From: Ferrithrix thermotolerans DSM 19514
GTDB lineage: Bacteria > Actinomycetota > Acidimicrobiia > Acidimicrobiales > CAIXPF01
Assembly: GCA_945906305.1 (NCBI GenBank)
Contig: CAMDQT010000012.1
Coordinates: 1-64,000 of the forward strand
Length of the DNA: 64,000 nucleotides
Reading direction: 5' to 3'
This document shows positions 46,251 through 56,033 of this stretch, one piece after another. A program made the position numbers and the translations under genes. The notes under the pieces were generated by a model. The model was not told where the DNA came from and made no database searches. It was given only the letters and a program-made list of their open reading frames with translations. Position 1 is the stretch's first letter. Every line of letters begins with the position of its first letter.

Positions 46251-47147
46251 TCAGTGCGGGCCAGCGAGGAGCAACTCCGCCAGCCGCCCCCGAGCCGTCT
46301 CCTCAACGTGATGGCCCACACCGGGCAGCACCTCCAACATCCCTCCAGCGCAGTCAGCCACACGGGCGCCATGGGGTAGAGGCACGACCGGATCGAGTTC
46401 ACCGTGCAAGACCACGACCGCGTCGGCCAGCCCATCGAGGGCGTCCCAGGCCGGCGGCGCCGCCAGCCAGCTCAGCCGGTGAGTGTCAGCAGGGTTGAAC
46501 CCGTGATCGATCCATTGACGAACCTCGTCCAGGCGCTGAGCACCATCGAGTGGTCCGGAGCGGGCCTCCTCAACGGCCACCTCGCGACTCAGCGCTCGGC
46601 CCAACTCGCCCGGACCGCCACCCCGCCGCCGCAGAACCAACGCCACCACGGTCGGCTCGCTCGGTCCTGGCATCGATGGATCGCTATACCAGCCCGAGGT
46701 CCCAACCAGAATGAGGCGTGCTGGGCGCCGCTGCCGAGCGGTCAAACGCCGGGCCACGCGGGCACTTACCCACCCGCCGAGACCGACGCCGACAAGGTAG
46801 AGCGGTGGATCATCGGCGTTCGTGTCCTGCACCCCCAGGGCCGAGCTGAGGAGCGCATCGAGGTCGTCGACGAACACTTCGGCGCCGAACGTGCCCGGCG
46901 GCCAATCACTGCGGCCCTGGCCGCGCCAATCGAAACGGACCACGTCAAGACCCCCGGACACCAACCTCGACACAAAGGACGAGGGCCAATAGGCGCTGTT
47001 TCGCCCACCCGGTGCGGCGAGGACAACGACGGGACGACGCGCCGTTGTGGGCCGGGTCGAAGTGGCCCGGTCCCACCACAGTCGCGTGCCGTCCGCGCTG
47101 TGCACCGGGGGTGGCACGGGTAGGCCACGGGGAGAATCGGAGTGCAC
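46251..47147 (-). CDS. Alpha/beta-hydrolase fold protein lacking nucleophile Ser
   Basis: 298 residues from GTG 47147. VVVLAAPGGRNSAYWPSSFVSRLVSGGLDVVRFDWRGQGRSDWP is a normal alpha/beta-hydrolase N-terminus, and the end (VVVLHGELDPVVPLPHGARVA and GVGHHVEE) holds the Asp and His. At the nucleophile elbow the sequence is YLVGVGLGGWV, so the expected Ser (G-x-S-x-G) is Gly. It may be non-hydrolytic or use another residue. TAGGGT is 7 nt before GTG 47147, which makes this the preferred start over the upstream TTG. Confidence 0.85.
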   Translation of the reverse strand: MHSDSPRGLPVPPPVHSADGTRLWWDRATSTRPTTARRPVVVLAAPGGRNSAYWPSSFVSRLVSGGLDVVRFDWRGQGRSDWPPGTFGAEVFVDDLDALLSSALGVQDTNADDPPLYLVGVGLGGWVSARVARRLTARQRRPARLILVGTSGWYSDPSMPGPSEPTVVALVLRRRGGGPGELGRALSREVAVEEARSGPLDGAQRLDEVRQWIDHGFNPADTHRLSWLAAPPAWDALDGLADAVVVLHGELDPVVPLPHGARVADCAGGMLEVLPGVGHHVEETARGRLAELLLAGPH

Positions 47148-47154
47148 GCGCTGC

Positions 47155-47160
47155 ACCCTA
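47155..47160 (-). promoter_or_regulatory. Putative -10 of alpha/beta-hydrolase gene
   Basis: TAGGGT on the minus strand, 7 nt before GTG 47147. Confidence 0.45.
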
Positions 47161-47238
47161 ACGACCGAGCCCAACGCGGCTACGGTTCAGCGGCGGTCCC
47201 GACCACCGGGATCTCCCCGGGAAGGACGCGAAGGGCCC

Positions 47239-48294
47239 ATGCGTATCGCCATCAGCATCGGCGGAGCGGCGTCGGGCCGCACCAACGACTTCACCGAACA
47301 GGTCACCTTCGTTCGTGAGGCCGAACGCCTTGGAGCGGACATCGTGTGGTCGGCGGAGGCGTGGGGTCAAGATGCCGTCGTCCCCCTGGCCTATCTCGCC
47401 GCGGTAACCGAGCGAATCCAGCTTGGTAGCGGCATCATGCAAATCTCCGCTCGGGCCCCGTCGATGACGGCCATGACGGCGCTCACTCTGGCCACCGTTT
47501 CGCGCAATCGCTTCGTCCTCGGACTTGGTGCCAGCGGACCCCAGGTCGTGGAGGGCCTCAATGGCCAACCGTTCGCTCGGCCCCTGGAGCGCCTTCGTGA
47601 ACACCTCGAGATCGTGAAGTTGGCCTTCGCGGGCGAAAAGCTGGTCTACGCCGGACAGCAATACGTGTTGCCACGACCCCAGGGCGAAGGAAAGGCGTTG
47701 CGCCTGTCCCAGCCGGGCAATGCGAACATTCCGATCTACCTGGCCACCTTGGGCCCCCAGGCCCTGCGCCTCACTGGTGCAATGGCCGATGGCTGGGTCG
47801 GCACGTCCTTTGTACCGGAGGCCGGTGACGTTCTGATCGACCCGATCGCGCAGGGTGCGGCTGCCGCAGGCCGCAGCATCGACCAGATCGACCTCCAGGC
47901 GGGCGGCTCAGTGGCCTTCGGTGACCGAGGCCAGCTATTGGACCGGTTTCGGGCCGGCGTGGCCTTTCCCGTGGGCGCCATGGGATCGCGCCGGAACAAC
48001 TTCTACCGCGATGCCTTCGTGCGGGCCGGCTTCGCCGACGCCTGCGAGGAGATTGCCCGGCTGTGGCTCGACGGTCGCCGCGAACAAGCGATTGCCCGGG
48101 TGCCCGACGAGATGGTGATCGGCACCACGTTGGTCGGCAGCGACGCCGAAGTCTCAGACCGTATCCGGGCCTATCGACGCGCCGGGATCACCACCTTGCG
48201 ACTGCAACCCGAAGGTGCATCACTGGCGGACCGACTCGACACCTTGGGTCGGGCCATCGACCTCGTGCGGACCGTCACTGCCGCGGCGGCCTGA
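47239..48294 (+). CDS. LLM-class F420-dependent oxidoreductase
   Basis: Luciferase-like TIM-barrel flavin/F420 enzyme, 351 residues from ATG 47239. ADIVWSAEAWGQDAVVPLAYLAAVTERIQLGSGIMQI and RFVLGLGASGPQVVEGLNGQPF with the C-terminal DEMVIGTTLVGSDAEVSDRIRAYRRAGITTLRLQP fit the F420-dependent LLM group (MSMEG_2256-like, not luciferase itself). Electron carrier and substrate are not proven. Divergent from the alpha/beta-hydrolase. Confidence 0.93.
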   Translation: MRIAISIGGAASGRTNDFTEQVTFVREAERLGADIVWSAEAWGQDAVVPLAYLAAVTERIQLGSGIMQISARAPSMTAMTALTLATVSRNRFVLGLGASGPQVVEGLNGQPFARPLERLREHLEIVKLAFAGEKLVYAGQQYVLPRPQGEGKALRLSQPGNANIPIYLATLGPQALRLTGAMADGWVGTSFVPEAGDVLIDPIAQGAAAAGRSIDQIDLQAGGSVAFGDRGQLLDRFRAGVAFPVGAMGSRRNNFYRDAFVRAGFADACEEIARLWLDGRREQAIARVPDEMVIGTTLVGSDAEVSDRIRAYRRAGITTLRLQPEGASLADRLDTLGRAIDLVRTVTAAAA

Positions 48295-48331
48295 CCGATC
48301 TCAGCGCCGGCGTTGGCCCTGGTCTGTCGCC

Positions 48332-49294
48332 TCAGCTGATTTTCTTCGGCTCGGTAGCCGCCGTCGGCGGGGCGGCCTCCGGCAGCAACTCCTGGTCTGA
48401 ATCCGCCTTGGCGAGTCCGCTCAGCACGTCGATTTCCACCACGAGAGGACGACCGTTGAGGTTTTGCACCGGCCTGGCGCTGTCAGGGAAGCGCCCGGCG
48501 AGGGTCTCGATTTGGCTCGAGGACATGGTCAGGGGGTTCAGCATCACGTGCCAACGCACCTTCTCGGTACATGGCGGCTCGGCCAGCGATCCATCGTAAC
48601 GAACCATCGTCCAGTTCAGCGGCACGAGATCGGCGGGGTCCAGCAACACTGCTCCGATCCGCTGCTCACCGACACCGGGCAACGCCGCGAGCGCCGGGCC
48701 GAGCGCCATGTGGTCCGGCCCACCTTGCACCAGTACGGCCACGATGGCCACCCCGCCCCGGCCGTTTCGATGCACCAACTGATACTCGGCGCGGTAGCGG
48801 GTCCCCCCGAGGCTGTGTTCGCTCGGCGTGTGAAAGCGCAGCTCCTCCAGGGCATAGGGGTCTCCATCGATCACGATCGAACCAGCATCGGCGAACTCGA
48901 AACGCAAGTACTGGCCAGTGTCCACAGCCGTATACGCCGTCGGGTGGTAGGACATTGCGATCCTCTGCTCCGCTGGTGCCCCGACCGCAAAACCAAATTT
49001 GCCGGGCTCATAGCGAGTCGATTTGCTCAGATCGACCGGGGATTGTTCACGACCGTCGTCGCACAGCTTCCAGCGCTCGGATGCCGAACCCCACGTCAGC
49101 GGCCCGTACTCGCCGACATAGCCCCATCGGGGGCTTACGTCGTCCGTGGCGAGCTCTTCCTCCACCGCCTCGGCGGGGTCCGCACGGGTAGAAGCCGCCA
49201 GCGTGTCGTCCTGCCACGAGGCGTTGAGCTGGCCACAGCCAAACAGCGTGGCGACGAGTACCAACGCCAGGCTGGCGCGCCAAGGGGTGCTCAC
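48332..49294 (-). CDS. Alpha-carbonic-anhydrase-like lipoprotein, zinc site lost
   Basis: 320 residues with a lipoprotein signal (lipobox LFGC, Cys20) and an alpha-carbonic-anhydrase fold: WGYVGEYGPLTWGS, EQSPVDL, RFHTPSEHSLGGTRYRAEYQLVH, GSLAEPPCTEKVRW. In active enzymes the zinc His come from HFH and E-x-H; here the first is Arg (LRFH) and the third is Gln (EYQ), and the Thr gate (LTTPP) is LAEPP. So the active site is probably dead, as in carbonic-anhydrase-related proteins. It would sit outside the membrane. Reads toward the LLM gene (convergent). Confidence 0.88.
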   Translation of the reverse strand: MSTPWRASLALVLVATLFGCGQLNASWQDDTLAASTRADPAEAVEEELATDDVSPRWGYVGEYGPLTWGSASERWKLCDDGREQSPVDLSKSTRYEPGKFGFAVGAPAEQRIAMSYHPTAYTAVDTGQYLRFEFADAGSIVIDGDPYALEELRFHTPSEHSLGGTRYRAEYQLVHRNGRGGVAIVAVLVQGGPDHMALGPALAALPGVGEQRIGAVLLDPADLVPLNWTMVRYDGSLAEPPCTEKVRWHVMLNPLTMSSSQIETLAGRFPDSARPVQNLNGRPLVVEIDVLSGLAKADSDQELLPEAAPPTAATEPKKIS

Positions 49295-49465
49295 TCCGAA
49301 ATCGTCGGCACTCCAAGGACGAAGGTTGATAACCCAGCGCAGGGAACTACGAGCGGCCGCCGATTTTTAAACCGCCACCCACTCGGCCACTACGGTGCTA
49401 CCGGGCTGCTGGGCTACTGGGCCAGGGTCGTCGCCGCTCCCCGTCGCCACTAGGAGGACGCCCAG

Positions 49466-50302
49466 ATGCCAGGCAGGATGAACGGAAAGGTCGCCTTGAT
49501 CACCGGCGGCGGAAACGGACTCGGCCGGGCCACTGCCCTGCGATTCGCCGAGGAAGGAGCCGCCGGCATCGTTATCGCCGACCTTCTTCCAGACCCAGGC
49601 CAGGAGAGCGTGGCCCTGGTCCAAGCCCTAGGCGTACCTGCGGTCTACTGCCCGCTCGACGCTGCTCGACGCCAGGACAACGAGGCGATGGTGGCCACCG
49701 CGCTCGACCACTTCGGCCAGATCGACGTACTGCTCACGGCGGCGGGGGTAAGCCACGGTGGCTATCGCAGCGGGGACCTCGACGCCTCCCGCAAACGGTT
49801 GGCCGAGCGGATAGATCACGTCGCTAGCCCCTGGGTGCCGTTCCTGGACTTGTCCGTCGATGAGTTTCAGGCCGTCCTCGATGTCAACCTGACGGGCACG
49901 CTGCTCGCCGTGCAGGCGGTCGCCGCCCATCTGGTGTTGGTCGAGCGACCCGGATCGATTATCACGGTGGCCTCGATCATGGCCCGCTCGGACACCGGGC
50001 CGGTCCCGTACAACGTCTCCAAGGCAGGGGTGTGGATGCTGACCAAAATCGCCGCCCGCGTGCTTGCCCCGCGCCGAATTCGAGTCAATGCCATAGGTCC
50101 CGGCTATGTCAGTACCAACATGACCGCAGCCTTGACCGAGATGCCTCCCGACCTTCTCGGCCCCTTCATGGCCGCCATTCCAATGGGCCGTCTCGGCGAG
50201 CCCCGCGAGATCGCCAACACCGCACTGTTCTTGGCCTCGGACGAGTCGAGCTATTTCACGGGCGAGCTACTCCACCCCGACGGCGGGTTTTTCACCGGCT
50301 GA
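49466..50302 (+). CDS. Short-chain dehydrogenase/reductase
   Basis: 278-residue [16 protein letters not shown] cofactor loop, IADLLPDPG after the second strand, catalytic VASIM Ser, YNVSKAGVW Tyr-Lys and [16 protein letters not shown] near the end. It has an insertion of about 25 residues ([20 protein letters not shown]) before the central helix. GGAGGACG precedes ATG 49466. Substrate unknown. Confidence 0.93.
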   Translation: MPGRMNGKVALITGGGNGLGRATALRFAEEGAAGIVIADLLPDPGQESVALVQALGVPAVYCPLDAARRQDNEAMVATALDHFGQIDVLLTAAGVSHGGYRSGDLDASRKRLAERIDHVASPWVPFLDLSVDEFQAVLDVNLTGTLLAVQAVAAHLVLVERPGSIITVASIMARSDTGPVPYNVSKAGVWMLTKIAARVLAPRRIRVNAIGPGYVSTNMTAALTEMPPDLLGPFMAAIPMGRLGEPREIANTALFLASDESSYFTGELLHPDGGFFTG

Positions 50303-50352
50303 CCGCCCGTGACGCGCGGCCGGTAGCAACCCGGCACGGGCAGGACGTCCAC

Positions 50353-50358
50353 TACGCT
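50353..50358 (+). promoter_or_regulatory. Putative -10 of aroC
   Basis: TACGCT, 9 nt before ATG 50368. Confidence 0.4.
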
Positions 50359-50367
50359 CGGTCAGCC

Positions 50368-51480
50368 ATGTCCTCCACGTTCGGCCATACGTTCCGGGTC
50401 AGCACCTTTGGTGAGTCCCACGGGCCCGCCATTGGGGTCATTGTCGACGGATGCCCACCCCGACTGGCGCTCGACGTGGCAGACGTGCAGCAGGATCTCG
50501 ACCGGCGACGACCAGGTCAAAGCCGCCTGGTCACCCAGCGCAACGAAGCCGACCAGGTCGAGCTTCTCTCCGGGCTGTTCGAGGGGCGAACCACCGGCAC
50601 CGCCATCAGCATGATGGTGCGGAACGACGACCAGAACTCTGGTGCCTACGATCATCTCCGCGAGGTGTACCGGCCCAGCCATGCCGATTTCACCTACGAC
50701 GCCAAGTACGGGTTCCGCGACCACCGCGGCGGAGGTCGATCTTCCGCCCGCGAGACGATTGGCCGTGTCGCCGCCGGTGCGGTCGCCCGAAAGTTGCTCC
50801 ACGTTGTGGCTGGCATTGAAGTGGTGGGCTGGGTGTCCCAGATTCATGACCTGGAGACCGACCTCGACGCGGCGACGTTAACCCGCCACGATGTCGAAGC
50901 CAGCCCCACCCGCTGTCCAGATCAGCGCGTCGCGGCAGCAATGGTGGCGGCCATAGAGGCGGCACGCGCGGCCGGCGACTCGCTGGGCGGTGTCGTCACC
51001 TGCGTTGCTCGCAACGTGCCCGCTGGCCTCGGTGAGCCGGTATTCGACAAGATCGACGCCGATCTGGCCAAGGCCATGCTGTCCTTACCAGCCGCCAAGG
51101 GGTTTGAAATCGGCAGCGGCTTCGCCGGGACCCGGCTCACCGGTGTTCAGCACAACGATCCGTTTCAACCGGCCGCGAGCCCCGGTGGTTCACCGAGAAC
51201 CACGACCAATCACTCGGGCGGAGTCCAAGGTGGCCTCAGCAACGGCCAGCCGATCCTCTTCCGAGTGGCCTTCAAACCGACGGCGACCATCGCCTCACCG
51301 CAGCAAACCGTCACCCGAGAGGGCTCGGCCGCAACGCTTGCCGCACGCGGCCGCCACGATCCCTGCGTCCTTCCTCGGGCGGTCCCACTGGTGGAGGCCA
51401 TGTGCTGTTTGGTGGTGGCGGACCATTGGCTACGCCAACGAAGCGTCGACGTACTTGCCCGCAACGACCATGACCACTGA
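50368..51480 (+). CDS. aroC: Chorismate synthase
   Basis: Last step of the shikimate pathway: EPSP to chorismate, with reduced FMN. 370 residues. [19 protein letters not shown] at the N-terminus, [37 protein letters not shown] and [16 protein letters not shown] are family signatures. Start ATG 50368 begins with the conserved [17 protein letters not shown]. The frame upstream belongs to the SDR region. It is a stand-alone gene here. Confidence 0.97.
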   Translation: MSSTFGHTFRVSTFGESHGPAIGVIVDGCPPRLALDVADVQQDLDRRRPGQSRLVTQRNEADQVELLSGLFEGRTTGTAISMMVRNDDQNSGAYDHLREVYRPSHADFTYDAKYGFRDHRGGGRSSARETIGRVAAGAVARKLLHVVAGIEVVGWVSQIHDLETDLDAATLTRHDVEASPTRCPDQRVAAAMVAAIEAARAAGDSLGGVVTCVARNVPAGLGEPVFDKIDADLAKAMLSLPAAKGFEIGSGFAGTRLTGVQHNDPFQPAASPGGSPRTTTNHSGGVQGGLSNGQPILFRVAFKPTATIASPQQTVTREGSAATLAARGRHDPCVLPRAVPLVEAMCCLVVADHWLRQRSVDVLARNDHDH

Positions 51481-51616
51481 ATCGGACGACACCCCCATCC
51501 CAACGCCGTAGGTTGGCCCGACCCGCGCCCCTACAAGGACAATTCACCAGGATTGCGCAGCCCTGAGGGGGCCATCGCTCTAGGATGCGCCCCGTCCGAA
51601 ACAGGATGAAGAGTTC

Positions 51617-51639
51617 GGCAGCGGCTACGGCACGCTGCC
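51617..51639 (+). promoter_or_regulatory. Hairpin before the acidic protein gene
   Basis: GGCAGCG (51617-51623) and CGCTGCC (51633-51639) form a 7-bp stem 5 nt before ATG 51644. It could cover the start codon region. Function unproven. Confidence 0.35.
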
Positions 51640-51643
51640 ATGG

Positions 51644-52168
51644 ATGGCAGACATGACAGACGAAGACGACATCGAAGCCGAATTCGACGAGGGTCCTCCC
51701 GACGAGGACCTCGACGAAGATGTACTCGAACTAGACGAGGACCAACTCGATCTTGATCTCGAGGAAGGCCTCGACCCCGGACTCGACCACGACATCGACG
51801 ACATCGACGACAACGATGCGGTCGTCGTTGAGCACGAAGATGAAGACGACAAGCTCGTGGTGCCCACCCGACCACGTGCCCGTGCCGCGGATGAGGAAGA
51901 GGAAGAGGAGGAGGACGAAAACGACGACGTCGAAGCCGACCTCGACACCATCCTCAAGGACCGCCTCGCCACCCACGAAGAGGAAGACGAAGACGAGGAG
52001 CAGGACGCTCAGGTCGTCGTAACCGACGATGGTGAACTGCCCCAGCGCAAAGAATTCGAGTTCCCCTGCCCATCGTGTTTCCTGCTGGTCAACGCCAGGA
52101 CGGTCCGCCGGAGCGGGAGCTGCCCTCAGTGTGGCGATCCGATCGAGGTACCGGCCGGGATCAGTTGA
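51644..52168 (+). CDS. Acidic protein with C-terminal zinc ribbon
   Basis: 174 residues, over half Asp/Glu in the first 130 (DEDDIEAEFDE, EEEEEEEDEND), then a zinc-ribbon with CPSC and CPQC (EFPCPSCFLLVNARTVRRSGSCPQCG) at about 141-165. This resembles the DUF4193 group of Actinobacteria, an acidic N-terminus ahead of a CxxC region. ATG 51653 is an alternative start. Function unknown; the layout suggests a protein- or RNA-polymerase-interacting factor. Confidence 0.75.
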   Translation: MADMTDEDDIEAEFDEGPPDEDLDEDVLELDEDQLDLDLEEGLDPGLDHDIDDIDDNDAVVVEHEDEDDKLVVPTRPRARAADEEEEEEEDENDDVEADLDTILKDRLATHEEEDEDEEQDAQVVVTDDGELPQRKEFEFPCPSCFLLVNARTVRRSGSCPQCGDPIEVPAGIS

Positions 52169-52175
52169 GTATCCG

Positions 52176-53633
52176 GTGGCCCTCGAACGCGTCCGTGCCA
52201 GTATCGGCGAAGCCGCGGCGCGGTTACGTCGGCACCCCCGAGCAACGGAGCATCTCACTGACCGAGAACTGAATCGGCTCCGCGAACGAATTGCGGCCTG
52301 CCTCGACCCGCGGGTCAGCGGCGTAACCGTTCGCAGCCGAGCGGGCGAAGTGGCCTCCATGGTCCAGTCGTTGGATCGTGCGGGTCTGTTGCGGTTCTTC
52401 ACGCTTCTGCTCGACGAATTCGGACTGGACCATGAGGTCCTTCGGGTTGCCCTCAGCAACGCCACGGCCGCGCTGAACGCACCGAGCACGGGCCCCTTCG
52501 CCCCTGACCCGACGGGATGGAAGGCAACGCAGTGGGAGGAAATGGCGCGTCTCCGCCGGGCTGGCACCGCCCGCTGGGAGTACCTGTTCGAGCTGCTGTG
52601 CGGCCTGGAGGGGGGGGTCAAGCTGGCGGTGGATCTGCGCGCCGAGCTTCTGGCCCTGCTGCCCACCGAAGCGCACCTGGCCCCGCTCGATGCGGACATG
52701 CACCGGGTGCTATCTCGACTGTTTCCGCCCGGTCTGCTCGAACTGCGCCGCATCACCTGGGATAGTCAGGCCTCATTGCTGGAGAAGCTCATCGAGTACG
52801 AGTCGGTCCACGAGATCACCGGCTGGAGCGACCTGAAGAACCGTCTCGACGATCATGATCGGCGTTGCTACGCCTTCATCCACCCCGGCATGCCCGACGA
52901 GCCGTTGATATTCGTCGAGGTCGCGCTGCTCAAGGACATGGCCGCAGACGTGGTCAGCCTGCTCGATGTCGGCGCGCCGATCGGAGCGAGCGAGCAGGCC
53001 CGCACCGCGAACTTCTACTCCATCTCGGCCTGCCAACCCGGCCTCAGCGGCGTAAACCTCGGCGACGTCTTGATCAAGGAGGTCGTCGCCGATCTCACCC
53101 GAGACCTTCCCCGACTCAACCAATTCGCCACGCTCTCACCCATACCTGGTTTCCGACGATGGCTTGAGACCTCCCTACAGGACCCCAATTGGTCGCTGCT
53201 CACCCCGGAGGACTGCCGGGCCATCGCCGATGTGAGCACCAACGGCGCGGGTACTCCGGCCGATCTCGCCGCACTTCTCGCTGGTCCATGGACCGCAGAC
53301 TCCGTCACCAGTCGAGTCCTGCGCGAGGTCTTGGTGGGCTTGTGCTGCGATTACCTCGTCGGGGAGGGCATCGGCCGGTCTCGCGACCGGGTGGCGAACT
53401 TCCACCTCACGAATGGGGCTCAGATCGAACGTTTGAACTGGCTGGCCAATCCCACCCCGAGCGGGATGCGGGAGTCCTACGGACTCATGGTCAACTATCG
53501 CTACGACCTGCCGCGTATCGACAGCAACCACGAGCTGTACGGGGCAGAGGGCCAGATCGCCCGCTCTAGCGCGATCGCCCGCATCCTGACGGCAAGACGA
53601 AAGGGGCGTGCAGCACGACCCGACACGTCCTGA
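52176..53633 (+). CDS. Malonyl-CoA decarboxylase
   Basis: Converts malonyl-CoA to acetyl-CoA and CO2, 485 residues. Motifs: FIHPGMPDEPLIFVEVALL, FYSISACQPGLSGVNLGDVLIKEV, LSPIPGFRRWL and FHLTNGAQIERLNWLANPTPSGMRESYGLMVNYRY (the GNAT-fold catalytic region, with His and Ser). Start GTG 52176 is 8 nt after the acidic-protein stop, so they probably form one unit. The family is used in malonate use and in fatty-acid regulation. Confidence 0.92.
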   Translation: MALERVRASIGEAAARLRRHPRATEHLTDRELNRLRERIAACLDPRVSGVTVRSRAGEVASMVQSLDRAGLLRFFTLLLDEFGLDHEVLRVALSNATAALNAPSTGPFAPDPTGWKATQWEEMARLRRAGTARWEYLFELLCGLEGGVKLAVDLRAELLALLPTEAHLAPLDADMHRVLSRLFPPGLLELRRITWDSQASLLEKLIEYESVHEITGWSDLKNRLDDHDRRCYAFIHPGMPDEPLIFVEVALLKDMAADVVSLLDVGAPIGASEQARTANFYSISACQPGLSGVNLGDVLIKEVVADLTRDLPRLNQFATLSPIPGFRRWLETSLQDPNWSLLTPEDCRAIADVSTNGAGTPADLAALLAGPWTADSVTSRVLREVLVGLCCDYLVGEGIGRSRDRVANFHLTNGAQIERLNWLANPTPSGMRESYGLMVNYRYDLPRIDSNHELYGAEGQIARSSAIARILTARRKGRAARPDTS

Positions 53634-53669
53634 GCTGGGGACGGCATCGCCAGCGGCGTAGCGCCCCGG

Positions 53670-54185
53670 TCAGGCCTCGCTGGACCTTCGGTAGGTCGCC
53701 GCGGCGCTGCCCCCAGCGGGGTGGGCGGAGGCGCCAGTGCTCTTCGGGGGGAACTGCACAATTGCGGCATCTACCTCGTCCTTGACCCCGGCGAGCGGCA
53801 GGATGTTCAAAACTCCCTGACCGAGGCGCAGCAAGTCGATGATCTCCTCGCCGCTACGAACAAGCACCGATCGGCGCCCGGAGATGACCAGGTTGACCGA
53901 GGCCACATCCTCGTCGAGATGTTCGCGCAGGTAGACGAATGCTTCGCGCACCGACTCGAGCTTGATCCCGGCGTCGAGCAGGTTCTTGACGACCTTCAAC
54001 TCCAGGAGATCGCGGTAGGAGTAGCGACGGCGTGATCCCGACCCCGCCGCATCAGCGAGGCTGGGACGAAGCAGATCGGTCCGAGCCCAATAGTCGAGTT
54101 GGCGATACGTGATACCCACGATCTCCGCGCTCTGGCGCCCCGAGTAACCCGCGAGATCGTCAGCGACTGGTCGATCCATGTCCAC
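53670..54185 (-). CDS. MerR family regulator (Rv1830-like)
   Basis: 171-residue MerR-type regulator: winged helix (GITYRQLDYWARTDLLRPSLADAAGSGSRRRYSYRDLLELKVVKNLLDAGIKLESVREAF) and a C-terminal domain (VNLVISGRRSVLVRSGEEIIDLLRLGQGVLNILPL). Position and sequence parallel Rv1830 of Mycobacterium, the last gene of the gcvH-garA-merR-BFN-merR run. GTG 54185 or ATG 54179 is the start. Confidence 0.9.
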   Translation of the reverse strand: MDMDRPVADDLAGYSGRQSAEIVGITYRQLDYWARTDLLRPSLADAAGSGSRRRYSYRDLLELKVVKNLLDAGIKLESVREAFVYLREHLDEDVASVNLVISGRRSVLVRSGEEIIDLLRLGQGVLNILPLAGVKDEVDAAIVQFPPKSTGASAHPAGGSAAATYRRSSEA

Positions 54186-54311
54186 CCTCTAGTCCGACAA
54201 AGCATTCCCAGCACGACAATGCGGGAATTACGCCGTTGTTACGTCCCGCAGGGTACGGACATCGGCGGGCCGTCGTCAACCTGCCCCGAGATCAGACCGA
54301 CACCGCGCCGT

Positions 54312-54818
54312 TCATGACTTGAAGTCCTCGGGGCTGATTTGGTCCAGAAAGTCCTTGAATTGGGCAATCACCTCGTCCGGCTGGGACTCCGCGGCTGCCG
54401 ATTCCGGCTCTGGCTCCGGCTCGACGAAGCCGACCTCATCAATCACCGAGTCGGCGACAAAGATCGCCGACCCAGTTCTTACCGCCAAGGCGATGGCATC
54501 GGAAGGCCTCGCCGACACGATTGATGTTTGCTCCCCCTCGAGGAGGTGCAGTTCGGCGAAGAAGGTGCGATCACGCAGCGCGGTGACGACGACCTGGCGA
54601 AGTCCAACCCCGAGGATCTCAAGGACATCTCGAAATAGGTCGTGGGTCATCGGACGCGGCGTCTGGACCCGATCGAGCGCGAAGACAATCGCCCGTGCTT
54701 CGGTCTCGCCGATGAGAATCGGAACCAGCCGACGGGCGCCTTCACGTTCCCGCAGCAGCACCACCGGGGTGTTGCCCGGCATTTCGACGCGAACCTCGAG
54801 CAACTCGACTTCCACCAC
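54312..54818 (-). CDS. Bifunctional nuclease-domain (BFN/DUF151) protein
   Basis: 168 residues: EVELLEVRVEMPGNTPVVLLREREGARRLVPILIGETEARAIVFALDRVQTPRPMTHDLFRDVLEILG and FFAELHLLEGEQTSIVSARPSDAIALAVRTGSAIFVADSVIDEVG are the BFN core. The C-terminal tail is acidic. In Mycobacterium the equivalent is Rv1829, between two MerR genes. Nuclease activity is known only for plant homologues. TAGGGT is 8 nt before GTG 54818. Confidence 0.92.
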   Translation of the reverse strand: MVEVELLEVRVEMPGNTPVVLLREREGARRLVPILIGETEARAIVFALDRVQTPRPMTHDLFRDVLEILGVGLRQVVVTALRDRTFFAELHLLEGEQTSIVSARPSDAIALAVRTGSAIFVADSVIDEVGFVEPEPEPESAAAESQPDEVIAQFKDFLDQISPEDFKS

Positions 54819-54826
54819 GAGTGTTG

Positions 54827-54832
54827 ACCCTA
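54827..54832 (-). promoter_or_regulatory. Putative -10 of the BFN gene
   Basis: TAGGGT on the minus strand, 8 nt before GTG 54818. Confidence 0.45.
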
Positions 54833-54914
54833 CCGCACTGCCGCGTCCTCAACGATGTGGGCGTTGGCTTGGCGGCACCGCGTCTGGCCGCGAACGCGTC
54901 GACCGATAGGGCGC

Positions 54915-56033
54915 TCAGGCCGGCGAGCGCCGGAACAGCGCGTCGCGCAGATCGGCACCGAGTTCATCGAGGTCGGCCCACCGCTTGGCCGCGGCGACAT
55001 CGACGCCGGCGGCGCCATCGTGGTGATGGCGCATCAGCGGTGCCACAATCTGCTCGTAGAGAGCCAATTCGCGTTCCACCGCCACTTTGAACATGCGCAG
55101 ATGGCGCGCCTGGACCCCAAAGTCGGCGAACCGGGCCGCCAGCTTTGCCACCAGTACTGCATCGTCACCGTACCGGCGACCCTGACTCAGCAGCCGGGAC
55201 GTTATCAACCCGTAGCGTTCGAGTTCCGCGACCTCAGTGACAGTCAGGCCGACAGCGGCGGAGATCTCCTCCCGCGTCAGGCTGACCGAGTTCGGCTCCC
55301 CGAAGGGATTACCGCCCGCGGCGACGCGGCGGCGGGTTCGACCCGACACCGCCGTGGCGGCGGCCGGATCTTGGGCTCCATCAACCACGGCGGCGGTGAG
55401 TGTCGAGCCAGTCAGCGCCTCGTCACCATCGGACCCCGCAGAGCCGAACAGGGCAAGGGTCTCCACGCGGGCGGGCGCCACAGGACCCTCGTCCGGCACT
55501 GTCCTCCCGAGGGGCGTGACCACGCTCGGCGACCGTTGCGCAGCGCGGGCGCCTCGCTCATCCACGCTCGACGTCACCGAACCGGCGGCGAGTCTCGACG
55601 CGGGACGCGGCGTGGCGGTAGCAGTGAACACGTTGATCCGCGGTCCTCCCCCGCCAGTTGAGGTGATCTCGTCTCTTGCTGCTGCCGCCCTCGTCGCGGC
55701 ACCGTCGTCACCAGCTACCGCCTCTGGTACGGCTTCGGTCAACCCCGGGCTTTGGTCGATTTCTAAGGGCAACTGCAGCTCGTTGGCCTCCTCAAGGCGT
55801 TCCCTGATCACTTTGAGGGGCAGGAAATGATCGCGCTGTTGGGTCAGGATCCAGCGAAGCTGCACCAAGTCAGCGGCGTAGAATTTGCGATACCCGGACG
55901 GGGTACGCTCCGGATCGATAAGACCTTGGCTCTCCAAGAACCGAATCTTCGAGATGGTCACATCGGGAAAGTCCGCTTGCAGGAGCCCAAGGACCTCACC
56001 AATGGCGAGGTGGTTCTGATCCGGAAGGTTCAC
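54915..56033 (-). CDS. MerR-like regulator with long linker (Rv1828-like)
   Basis: 372 residues: an N-terminal MerR winged helix ([54 protein letters not shown]), a low-complexity Ala/Thr/Ser/Gly linker of about 140 residues, and a C-terminal helical region ([64 protein letters not shown]) that looks like a second MerR-like helix-turn-helix. Mycobacterium Rv1828 is similar but has a shorter linker. Start GTG 56033 overlaps the garA stop (GTGA). Confidence 0.88.
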   Translation of the reverse strand: MNLPDQNHLAIGEVLGLLQADFPDVTISKIRFLESQGLIDPERTPSGYRKFYAADLVQLRWILTQQRDHFLPLKVIRERLEEANELQLPLEIDQSPGLTEAVPEAVAGDDGAATRAAAARDEITSTGGGGPRINVFTATATPRPASRLAAGSVTSSVDERGARAAQRSPSVVTPLGRTVPDEGPVAPARVETLALFGSAGSDGDEALTGSTLTAAVVDGAQDPAAATAVSGRTRRRVAAGGNPFGEPNSVSLTREEISAAVGLTVTEVAELERYGLITSRLLSQGRRYGDDAVLVAKLAARFADFGVQARHLRMFKVAVERELALYEQIVAPLMRHHHDGAAGVDVAAAKRWADLDELGADLRDALFRRSPA

